The notes beneath the pieces are model-generated. The model made no database searches. It saw only the letters and a program-made list of their open reading frames with translations, and had not been told where the DNA came from. Below are positions 15,888 to 22,539 of a DNA stretch of 22,539 bases, in pieces. This stretch comes from an uncultured Prevotella sp. (GTDB lineage: Bacteria; Bacteroidota; Bacteroidia; Bacteroidales; Bacteroidaceae): assembly GCA_937880835.1 (NCBI GenBank), contig CALGRN010000150.1, forward strand, positions 1 to 22,539, read 5' to 3'. Made by a program: the position numbers and the translations under genes. Each line of letters starts with the position of its first letter. Positions within the stretch are counted from its first letter, which is position 1.

Positions 15888-16146
15888 CGCAAATGAAATA
15901 TATGTTTTTGCAATTCTATTTCGCTAATTTTGTGTTACAAAACAACCTCTTCCAGGGTATAAAAGTTATTGTTTTGCACTCTGAAACCTATCCTTTCAGA
16001 ATGCAGCAATAGTGCCGTTGTAAATCAATATGCTGATTTTCAGTCTGTTGTGTTTTCGCGATTTTTCAGCACGAATATGTGTTTTCTCTCAAATTCTGCA
16101 AGTGTTTGCCACTTATGTAAAATAAATTCATAATAAAACAATGCGT
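15888..16146 (+). repeat. Dispersed intergenic repeat, copy B (upstream of guaB)
   Basis: Copy B is related by eye to copy A (5417-5678), in the same orientation and with the same block order: TTTTGCAATTCTATTTC, TTATTGTTTTGCA, TGTAAATCAAT, GCTGATTTTCAG, AATATGTGTTTTC and ATGTAAAATAA. The inverted-repeat arms that are perfect in copy A are eroded here: the right arm still reads AAAAGTTATTGTTTTGCA, the left only TTTTTGCA. It lies in the 690-nt gap between the divergent yitT and guaB genes. The boundaries are approximate, and the similarity was judged without an alignment program. Confidence 0.65.
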
Positions 16147-16299
16147 TTTTTGCTCTCTTATCCACTTTGTTTCATTCGTGCTTTTTGCAATGGTTTCTTT
16201 GTTTATAAATGTCTGCCGTATTACAGATGCTTCAAACATAGACTTCCGCAACTCTGCCATGTCGCGTTAAAAAGCACTAATTAGACAATAAAATGCAGT

Positions 16300-16312
16300 A
16301 CATATAATATGT
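16300..16312. repeat. Palindrome ACATATAATATGT upstream of the guaB -7 box
   Basis: This is a perfect 6-bp inverted repeat around one central base. It ends 17 nt before the guaB -7 box and so covers the place where a -33 TTTG would be expected. It could be an operator or only AT-rich chance sequence. Confidence 0.4.
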
Positions 16313-16329
16313 ATATGGAAAAAAAACAC

Positions 16330-16337
16330 TAAATTTG
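16330..16337 (+). promoter_or_regulatory. Putative -7 element of the guaB operon
   Basis: TAAATTTG matches TAnnTTTG and is followed by the usual CA. It lies 27 nt before the preferred guaB start. No TTTG -33 box is seen at the 19-nt distance; a palindrome lies there instead. Confidence 0.6.
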
Positions 16338-16364
16338 CACGCAATAAATTTTTCAAGTAATAAT

Positions 16365-17849
16365 ATGTCATCATTTGTTGCAGATAAAATAGTAATGGAC
16401 GGTCTGACCTTCGATGACGTCCTGCTAATTCCCGGTTATTCAGAAGTACTGCCTAAAACGGTAGAGTTGAAAACAAAGTTCTCACGTCACATAGATTTGA
16501 ATGTGCCGTTTGTTACCGCTGCTATGGACACCGTTACGGAGTCGTCTATGGCAATAGCAATAGCGCGCGAAGGAGGTATCGGCGTAATTCATAAGAATAT
16601 GTCGATAGAAGAACAGGCTCATCAAGTGGCTATTGTAAAGCGTGCCGAGAACGGTATGATTTACGATCCTGTGACAATACGCGAGGGGAGTACGGTGCAA
16701 GATGCTCTCGACATGATGTGTATGTATCACATCGGAGGCATTCCTGTTGTCGATGATAATAATCGTCTCGTAGGCATAGTTACCAACCGCGACTTGCGTT
16801 TCGAACGTCGCCTGGATAAGAAAATAGACGAAGTGATGACCAAAGAAAATATTGTTACTACTCATCAGCAGACAGACCTGACGGCAGCTGCACAGATATT
16901 GCAGGAAAACAAAATAGAGAAGCTGCCGGTGGTGGATAAGGAAAACCACCTCGTAGGACTTATCACATACAAGGATATCACAAAAGCGAAAGACAAACCG
17001 ATGGCTTGCAAGGACGAGAAAGGTCGTCTTCGTGTTGCTGCCGGTGTTGGTGTCACAGCCGATACGCTTGAAAGAATGAAAGCACTTGTTGAGGCAGGAG
17101 CAGACGCAATCGTTATAGACACGGCACACGGACATTCGAAAGCCGTAGTGGAAAAACTTGTGGAAGCAAAGAAAATGTTCCCTGATATAGATATAGTCGT
17201 GGGTAATGTGGCTACCGGAGAAGCTGCCAAGATGCTCGTTGACAATGGTGCTGATGCCATAAAGGTGGGCATCGGGCCGGGTTCTATATGCACCACACGT
17301 GTCGTTGCAGGTGTAGGCGTTCCGCAATTAAGCGCAGTATATGACGTTTATTGCGCACTGAAAGATACCGATGTGCCTCTTATTGCAGACGGAGGTCTGC
17401 GCTATTCGGGAGACATCGTAAAGGCTTTGGCAGCAGGCGGAAGTGCCGTTATGATCGGTTCGCTTGTAGCCGGAACGGAAGAAAGTCCCGGTGAGACTAT
17501 TATATTCAACGGACGTAAGTTCAAGAGTTATCGCGGAATGGGTTCGCTTGAAGCAATGGAGCAGAAGAATGGCAGCAAAGACCGCTATTTCCAAAGCGAC
17601 ACGAGCGATGCAAAGAAGCTCGTTCCGGAAGGAATTGCAGGCAGAGTGCCTTATAAAGGAACGGTTCAGGAAGTGATATATCAGCTCGTAGGTGGTCTGC
17701 GGTCGGGCATGGGATATTGCGGAGCAGGCGATATAGACAGACTTCATGAAGCAAAATTCACGAGAATAACAAATGCTGGAGTAATGGAAAGCCATCCTCA
17801 CGACATTGCAATAACAAGCGAAGCACCAAACTATTCACGTCCCGAATAA
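16365..17849 (+). CDS. guaB: Inosine-5'-monophosphate dehydrogenase
   Basis: GuaB oxidises IMP to XMP with NAD+, the first committed step to GMP. The 494-residue protein has the N-terminal TFDDVLLIPGYS motif (15-26), a tandem CBS (Bateman) module at about 97-207, the catalytic loop GPGSICTTR with Cys309, ADGGLRYSGD, and the mobile flap GSKDRYFQ with the Arg407-Tyr408 dyad. All key residues are present. The frame is open to an ATG at 16335, but that codon overlaps the -7 box, and the protein starting at 16365 (MSSFVADKIVMDGLTFDDVLL) has the usual N-terminus. A PpiC-type gene follows after only 16 nt, so the metabolic gene and the envelope chaperones probably share a transcript. Confidence 0.96.
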   Translation: MSSFVADKIVMDGLTFDDVLLIPGYSEVLPKTVELKTKFSRHIDLNVPFVTAAMDTVTESSMAIAIAREGGIGVIHKNMSIEEQAHQVAIVKRAENGMIYDPVTIREGSTVQDALDMMCMYHIGGIPVVDDNNRLVGIVTNRDLRFERRLDKKIDEVMTKENIVTTHQQTDLTAAAQILQENKIEKLPVVDKENHLVGLITYKDITKAKDKPMACKDEKGRLRVAAGVGVTADTLERMKALVEAGADAIVIDTAHGHSKAVVEKLVEAKKMFPDIDIVVGNVATGEAAKMLVDNGADAIKVGIGPGSICTTRVVAGVGVPQLSAVYDVYCALKDTDVPLIADGGLRYSGDIVKALAAGGSAVMIGSLVAGTEESPGETIIFNGRKFKSYRGMGSLEAMEQKNGSKDRYFQSDTSDAKKLVPEGIAGRVPYKGTVQEVIYQLVGGLRSGMGYCGAGDIDRLHEAKFTRITNAGVMESHPHDIAITSEAPNYSRPE

Positions 17850-17865
17850 TATAAAAAAGAATAAC

Positions 17866-19287
17866 ATGAAGATAAAAGCATTATTAGCCGGTATGCTGCT
17901 TTGCGGCACAATGGCACACGCTCAGAACGATCCAACTATAATGACTATAAACGGACAACCCGTTAGTCGTTCGGAATTTGAGTATTCTTACAATAAAAAC
18001 AACACCGATGGTGTTATCGACAAGAAGAGTGTAGAAGAATATGTGGACTTGTTCGTAAACTATAAATTGAAAGTGATGGCAGCTCTCGATGCACGTATCG
18101 ACACTACCCAATCTTTCAAAAACGAGTTCGCATCATACAGAAATCAGCTTGTCCGTCCCACAATGGTTGAAGAAAGCCGGGTGCTTGCGGAAGCAATGAA
18201 AGTGTATGAAGACACAAAAAAGCAGGTAGGAGAAAAAGGACTTGTACGTCCGGCGCATATACTTATGCGTGTAGGACAGAAAGATTCGGAAGAGAAACGT
18301 ACGGAAGCAAAACAGCGTATCGACTCTATATACAATGCAATTAAAGCGGGAGCGAACTTTGAAGAACTGGCAAAGAAGCTGTCGCAGGATTACGGTTCGG
18401 CTTCTAAGGGAGGACTGTTGCCATGGATAGGTCCCGGTCAGACTCTTCAAGAGTTTGAAGACAATGCTTTCGCATTGAAAGTAGGAGAGCTTTCCAAACC
18501 TTTCCTTTCAACCGCAGGATATCATATCATACTCTTGAAAGAAAGAAAACCGTTTGAGCCTTTCGACTCTTTGAAGACAGATATTCTTAAATTCTTGGAG
18601 GCACGCGGAGTGCGCGATAAGGTCGTTTACGACATGTTGGACTCTATGGTGGCTGCAAGTAACGGCAAACTTACACGTGACATGATTCTCGAACAGAAAG
18701 CTGAGGAAATGGAAGCGAAAGATCCGGAGATGAAAAACTTGATACGCGAATATCACGACGGACTTCTTTTGTTTGAGATAAGCAACAATACCGTGTGGGA
18801 CAAGGCTGCAAAAGATGAGGAAGGACTTGCTGCTTATTTCAAGAAAAACAAGAAGAAATACAAGTGGGAATCACCGAGATATAAAGGTATCGCATATCAT
18901 GTGAAGACAGAAGGTGACGTTAAGGCTGTAAAAAACTGTGTCAAGAACATTCCTTTTGATAAATGGGCAGAAACCCTCCGTAAGACTTTCAACAACGACA
19001 GTATTATAAGAATACGTGTTGAAAAAGGAATATTCAAAGAAGGAGACAACAATACGATAGACAGAATGGTGTTCGGAAAGAAAATAGATACAGTGCCTGT
19101 GAAAGATTATCCTATTGATGCCGTGTTCGGAAAGAAGCTCACCGCGCCAAAGGAATTCAATGATGTACGTGGTCAGGTGACGTCAGATTATCAGGATATG
19201 CTTGAAAAAGAATGGATAGCAAGTCTTCGAAAAAAATACGAGGTTGTTGTTAACAAAGACGTTCTTTCAACTGTTAACAAGCATTGA
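17866..19287 (+). CDS. Periplasmic peptidyl-prolyl isomerase, PpiC/parvulin type, single rotamase domain
   Basis: This is a 473-residue secreted protein with a signal peptide (MKIKALLAGMLLCGTMAHAQ, cleavage after AHA). An N-terminal helical chaperone region (about 25-120) leads to one parvulin domain (128-228) with RPAHILMRV, the DYGSASKGGLLPW loop and GYHIILLKER; His131 and His220 are the conserved rotamase histidines. The remaining ~240 residues are charged, without a recognised domain, and may form a second helical peptide-binding part. It probably helps fold outer-membrane proteins, as SurA does. It lies between guaB (16 nt) and a second, SurA-like gene (53 nt). An exact ortholog name is not assigned. 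Confidence 0.88.
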   Translation: MKIKALLAGMLLCGTMAHAQNDPTIMTINGQPVSRSEFEYSYNKNNTDGVIDKKSVEEYVDLFVNYKLKVMAALDARIDTTQSFKNEFASYRNQLVRPTMVEESRVLAEAMKVYEDTKKQVGEKGLVRPAHILMRVGQKDSEEKRTEAKQRIDSIYNAIKAGANFEELAKKLSQDYGSASKGGLLPWIGPGQTLQEFEDNAFALKVGELSKPFLSTAGYHIILLKERKPFEPFDSLKTDILKFLEARGVRDKVVYDMLDSMVAASNGKLTRDMILEQKAEEMEAKDPEMKNLIREYHDGLLLFEISNNTVWDKAAKDEEGLAAYFKKNKKKYKWESPRYKGIAYHVKTEGDVKAVKNCVKNIPFDKWAETLRKTFNNDSIIRIRVEKGIFKEGDNNTIDRMVFGKKIDTVPVKDYPIDAVFGKKLTAPKEFNDVRGQVTSDYQDMLEKEWIASLRKKYEVVVNKDVLSTVNKH

Positions 19288-19340
19288 CAATGATAAAAGA
19301 CGCGGGTCTGTATTTCTTCCGCACATAAAAATATTGACTG

Positions 19341-20792
19341 ATGAATAAAACTTTTAAGATAGTCTTAGGCGCAAGCACTGCGTTTTTTCTTGTAGCAGGT
19401 ATAACCGCTGATGCAAAGATGGGTGCGATGTCTGCGTATTATGAAAACGATTCCACTGTGGCATCATCGCAAAAGAATACCGTTATGCCAAATGAGACAA
19501 GCGTGGTTGACGAAGTTATATGGGTGGTAGGAGACGAACCGATATTGAAATCGGATGTCGAATATATGCGTTTGCAAGCTGAAAGCGAAGGAATAAAATG
19601 GAATGGAGACCCTGACTGTCTTATCCCGGAGCAGCTTGCTGTGCAGAAGCTGTATCTTCATCAGGCTTCTCTTGACAGTATAGAAGTTACCGAAACGGAG
19701 GTAATGCAGGATGTTGATATGCAGATAAACTATTTGATTCAGCGCGCAGGCTCGCGTGAGAAGTTGGAAGAATATTCAAACAAGACCATTTCACAAATGC
19801 GCCAGAGCATGCATGAAGACTTCAAAACGCGTCTGTTGATACGCAAAATGCAACAGAAACTTGTTGGAGATATAACGGTATCGCCGGCAGAAGTGCGTAA
19901 GTATTTTAAGGATATGCCACAAGACAGTCTGCCATTTGTACCTACGGAGGTAGAAGTTGAGATTATAACAAATACGCCGAAGATTGCCATTGAAGAAATA
20001 AATCGTGTAAAGGACGAACTGCGCAACTATACGGAACGTATAAACAATGGCGATGCTTCCTTTGCAACGTTGGCGCGTCTTTATTCGGAAGATCCCGGCT
20101 CGGCACGCAACGGAGGAGAAATGGATTATGCAGGAAAAGCAACATTTGTACCCGAATTTGCTACCGTAGCTTTTAATCTGACTGATCCCAATAAGGTTTC
20201 AAAGATTGTGGAGACTGAGTTCGGTTTTCATATCATACAGTTGATAGATAAACGCGGAGATAAGATAAAGGTACGCCACATACTAAGAAAACCGAAAGTG
20301 TCGCAAGAGGCGATAGACAAGGCAATAGTGCGTCTCGATTCTATCGGTGATGATATACGTGCGGGAAAATACACTTTCGAGAGCGCAACAGTGTTTCTTT
20401 CTGATGATAAGGATACGAAAAACAATCATGGACTTATGGCATTCAATGATCAGGAGAATATGTCGCGTACATCAAAATTCCGTATGCAGGACTTACCGAC
20501 AGAGATTGCACGTGTCGTTGAAACAATGCAGGTGGGCGATGTATCAAGATCTTTTCAGATGGTTGACAGTAAAGGAAAAACCGTTTGTGCGATCGTTAAA
20601 CTTAAAACACGCATAGAAGGTCATCGCGCTACGATAACAGAGGATTTCCAGACGATGAAGAATGTGGTTATGGCAAAGCGTCGGGAAGAAGTTCTTCATA
20701 ATTGGGTGAAGAACAAACTTAAAACGACATACGTAAAGATGAACGAACGTTATAAGGATTGTAACTTTGAATATCAAGGGTGGATTAAATGA
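19341..20792 (+). CDS. surA: SurA-like periplasmic chaperone with two parvulin domains
   Basis: SurA-type proteins escort unfolded beta-barrel proteins to the BAM complex. The 483-residue protein has a signal peptide (1-25, ending ADA), the N-terminal chaperone motif VDEVIWVVGDEPILKSDVE (56-74) and helices up to about 190. The first parvulin domain (about 202-304) has the DPGSARNGGEMDYAG loop and GFHIIQLIDKR (His297), but its first strand reads VEVEIIT where the usual His-Ile motif is expected. The second domain (about 310-425) starts with VRHILRKP (His313) but lacks the late GFH motif, reading VCAIVKLKT instead. Each domain therefore seems to miss part of the active site, so the role may be mainly chaperoning. 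The 3' end overlaps the OstA-like gene by 4 nt (ATGA). Confidence 0.88.
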   Translation: MNKTFKIVLGASTAFFLVAGITADAKMGAMSAYYENDSTVASSQKNTVMPNETSVVDEVIWVVGDEPILKSDVEYMRLQAESEGIKWNGDPDCLIPEQLAVQKLYLHQASLDSIEVTETEVMQDVDMQINYLIQRAGSREKLEEYSNKTISQMRQSMHEDFKTRLLIRKMQQKLVGDITVSPAEVRKYFKDMPQDSLPFVPTEVEVEIITNTPKIAIEEINRVKDELRNYTERINNGDASFATLARLYSEDPGSARNGGEMDYAGKATFVPEFATVAFNLTDPNKVSKIVETEFGFHIIQLIDKRGDKIKVRHILRKPKVSQEAIDKAIVRLDSIGDDIRAGKYTFESATVFLSDDKDTKNNHGLMAFNDQENMSRTSKFRMQDLPTEIARVVETMQVGDVSRSFQMVDSKGKTVCAIVKLKTRIEGHRATITEDFQTMKNVVMAKRREEVLHNWVKNKLKTTYVKMNERYKDCNFEYQGWIK

Positions 20793-22465
20793 CATTGCAT
20801 GATAAGATAAAACGATTTTTCTGCGGGCATAGAATCTTTCTTTTAGGATTTCTATGCCTGTTTGGAATATGTATGGTTTATTCTCATATTGCACCGGGAA
20901 AGAAACGACGCCCTGTGGATAATCGTGTTTATCTGATTCATGCTGACGAATTGTATTTCGATGAGTTTAAAATGCCCGGAGTACAGATAGTCAAAGGAAA
21001 AGTTGCTTTTAAGCATCAAGGAGCAAAACTTACTTGTGACAGTGCGTATTTCAGGCAGGATGACAATACGTTTGAAGCATTCGGACATGTTAGGATGATG
21101 CAAGGAGATACGCTTTCGCTTACAAGTGAATATGCTTATTATGACGGACGTGAACAGATGGTGCGTGCAAGACGTAAGGTTATATTGCGCCACAGACGTT
21201 CCGTGTTGTATTGTGACAGTCTCGATTATGACAGGAAGTTCAACTTCGGTTATTTTTTTGAAGGAGGAAAACTTGTTGATAATAAGAATACACTTGTAGC
21301 CGATTGGGGAGAATATAATACTGAAACGAGAAATGCAACGTTCTATTATGGAGTTAGACTGAAAAGTGTCGATTATGATATTCATACAGACACGTTGCAT
21401 TACGATACACGTACAAGTCTTGCAAATATAGTAGGTCCGTCAACTATCTATAATAAAGGAAATGTTATAAAGACGAGTAAAGGGTTTTACGATACAAAAA
21501 ATGATAAAACAAAACTGTTCGGACGTTCAACCGTTACAAGCAAGGATAAAACGCGCGAAATAACTGGTGACAGTCTTTTTTATAACAGTAAGAGTGGAAT
21601 AAGCGAAGGTTATGGAAATGTTATATACGTGGACAGCAAGAACAGAAATAAACTTACGGGTGGTTATTGCTACTATAACGAAAAGTCGGGAGATGCACTT
21701 GCAACAAGAAATCCCGTAGCGATGGACTTCTCACAACAAGATACTCTGTATATGCATTCTGATACCATACGTATGAAAACTTATTATATCAATACTGATT
21801 CTATGTATAGAAAGACGTATTGTTATAATAAGGTACGTGCGTACCATATAAATATACAGGCAGTCTGTGATTCTCTTGTCTTCAATACGAAAGATTCTTG
21901 TTTGACAATGTATAAAGACCCCATAGCGTGGAATGGTGACAGACAGTTATTGGGTGAGGAGATAAAAGTCTATATGAATGACTCTACAATAAATCGGGTT
22001 CATGTAAGAGGACAAGCATCCTCGATAGAATTGATGTTTGACAAGAAACATTATAATCAACTATATTCCAATGATATGCTCGCATATTTTGAAGAAGGAA
22101 AGCTAAGAAGGACTGATGCAATAGGCAATGTATTGGCAGTCTATTATCCGATAGATGAAAAAGACAGTTCGCTGATTGCACTTGATTATACAGAAACAGA
22201 TACGATGCGAATGTATATGTCGGATGAAAGAAAACTTCAAAAGATATGGACATCAAAAGCAGAAGGGACTTGGTTTCCTATTTCACAGATACCGCATGAA
22301 AAGGAAAAACTGTCAGGTTTCGCATGGTTTGATTATATCAGACCGGTTGATAAAGATGATATTTTCGAATGGAGAGGAAAGGAAAGCGGAATGGAAATAA
22401 AACCATCGCAACGCAGTTCTGCCCCATTGCAAATTCTCGATGATAAAGACAACGTCGTATTATGA
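20789..22465 (+). CDS. OstA-like (LptA/LptD N-domain superfamily) periplasmic protein
   Basis: This 558-residue protein has an N-terminal hydrophobic anchor or uncleaved signal (about 15-33) and then a beta-rich region. OstA/LptA-fold pieces recur: VKGKVAFKHQGAKLTCDSAYF (69-89), 'EAFGHVRMMQGDTLSLTSEYAYYDG', 'YCDSLDYD', 'TDTLHYDTRT', 'TGDSLFYNSKSGISEGYGNV' and 'CDSLVFNTKDS'. In the LptA family such jellyroll repeats carry lipopolysaccharide across the periplasm. With roughly three times the length of E. coli LptA, this protein probably forms a longer jellyroll. It is coupled to surA upstream (4-nt overlap) and to a small gene downstream (4-nt overlap), an order consistent with outer-membrane assembly. 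Its exact partner in LPS export is not shown by the sequence. Confidence 0.85.
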   Translation: MTLHDKIKRFFCGHRIFLLGFLCLFGICMVYSHIAPGKKRRPVDNRVYLIHADELYFDEFKMPGVQIVKGKVAFKHQGAKLTCDSAYFRQDDNTFEAFGHVRMMQGDTLSLTSEYAYYDGREQMVRARRKVILRHRRSVLYCDSLDYDRKFNFGYFFEGGKLVDNKNTLVADWGEYNTETRNATFYYGVRLKSVDYDIHTDTLHYDTRTSLANIVGPSTIYNKGNVIKTSKGFYDTKNDKTKLFGRSTVTSKDKTREITGDSLFYNSKSGISEGYGNVIYVDSKNRNKLTGGYCYYNEKSGDALATRNPVAMDFSQQDTLYMHSDTIRMKTYYINTDSMYRKTYCYNKVRAYHINIQAVCDSLVFNTKDSCLTMYKDPIAWNGDRQLLGEEIKVYMNDSTINRVHVRGQASSIELMFDKKHYNQLYSNDMLAYFEEGKLRRTDAIGNVLAVYYPIDEKDSSLIALDYTETDTMRMYMSDERKLQKIWTSKAEGTWFPISQIPHEKEKLSGFAWFDYIRPVDKDDIFEWRGKESGMEIKPSQRSSAPLQILDDKDNVVL

Positions 22466-22539
22466 GATTGTTTGAAAATAGAAAACCACGAAAGTTTCAT
22501 CATGAATACATCTATGTGGACGAACGGCGGGAGCATCTT
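22462..22539 (+). CDS. Start of a small conserved protein of unknown function (cut by window edge)
   Basis: Twenty-six codons are open to the end of the window, from an ATG overlapping the OstA-like stop by 4 nt (ATGA), so translation is probably coupled. The visible part is basic and polar, including PRKFHHEYIYVDERREHL (9-26), with no signal peptide. From memory, a short protein with this kind of N-terminus sits at this position in related Bacteroidales; its function is unknown to me. The call rests on coupling and on the continuing frame. Confidence 0.65.
   Translation, partial: MRLFENRKPRKFHHEYIYVDERREHL

Noticed and set aside
16066..16260. A 64-codon minus-strand open frame in the guaB spacer
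   Set aside because: It overlaps repeat copy B, has no counterpart in copy A, no promoter and no recognisable motif, so it is probably chance.
16335..16364. Upstream ATG for guaB adding ten residues
   Set aside because: It overlaps the -7 box TAAATTTG, and the added residues are not typical of the family.
16482..17327. A 281-codon open frame opposite guaB
   Set aside because: It is antisense to guaB with biased composition and no recognisable domain.

Overview
The window looks like chromosomal DNA of a Bacteroidota bacterium, most likely Bacteroidales and plausibly Prevotellaceae. The reasons are AT-leaning DNA with no Shine-Dalgarno-like leaders, promoters of the TTTG-N19-TAnnTTTG type, a type IX secretion pair (a PorW/SprE-like lipoprotein and PorX), an OstA-like protein downstream of two parvulin chaperones, and Bacteroidota-type AroA and nitroreductase proteins. 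I see no rRNA, tRNA, CRISPR, insertion sequence or phage gene. Genus-level placement is inference.

Layout. (1) 1-2224, minus strand: the N-terminal part of an HI0933-type flavoprotein, cut by the left edge, and nadB (L-aspartate oxidase). (2) 2357-5255, plus strand: a small membrane PH-like protein, a PBP4-type D-Ala-D-Ala carboxypeptidase and an MscS/YbdG-type channel, closed by a strong terminator at 5366-5412. (3) 5413-5815: a gene-free stretch carrying copy A of a diverged dispersed repeat, then a canonical promoter. (4) 5816-13755, plus strand: aroA, a four-cysteine acidic membrane protein, an orphan metal-type ABC permease, a PorW/SprE-like TPR lipoprotein, porX and tsaE. Gaps are 3-19 nt or a short overlap, and a terminator is built into the end of tsaE, so this is probably one transcription unit. 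(5) 13976-15676: a nitroreductase (+) convergent with a YitT-family membrane protein (-). (6) 15677-16364: a long gene-free stretch with the yitT promoter, copy B of the repeat and the guaB promoter region. (7) 16365-22539, plus strand: guaB, a PpiC-type chaperone, a SurA-type chaperone, an OstA/LptA-like protein and the start of a small unidentified protein. The last two junctions are 4-nt ATGA overlaps.

How the genes work together. Three blocks serve the cell envelope: PBP4 and MscS (murein and osmotic protection), PorW plus PorX (type IX secretion and its signalling), and PpiC-SurA-OstA (outer-membrane protein folding and probably lipopolysaccharide transport). These are interleaved with housekeeping metabolism: NAD (nadB), shikimate (aroA), GMP (guaB) and tRNA t6A modification (tsaE).

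Most worth a second look are the pair of related ~260-bp intergenic elements upstream of aroA and guaB, the repeated hydrophobic-EEE motifs in the acidic tail of the PorW-like protein, the joint operon of type IX secretion genes with aroA and a metal-type permease, and the four-cysteine protein next to that permease. No wholly new system is evident; most genes belong to recognisable families.
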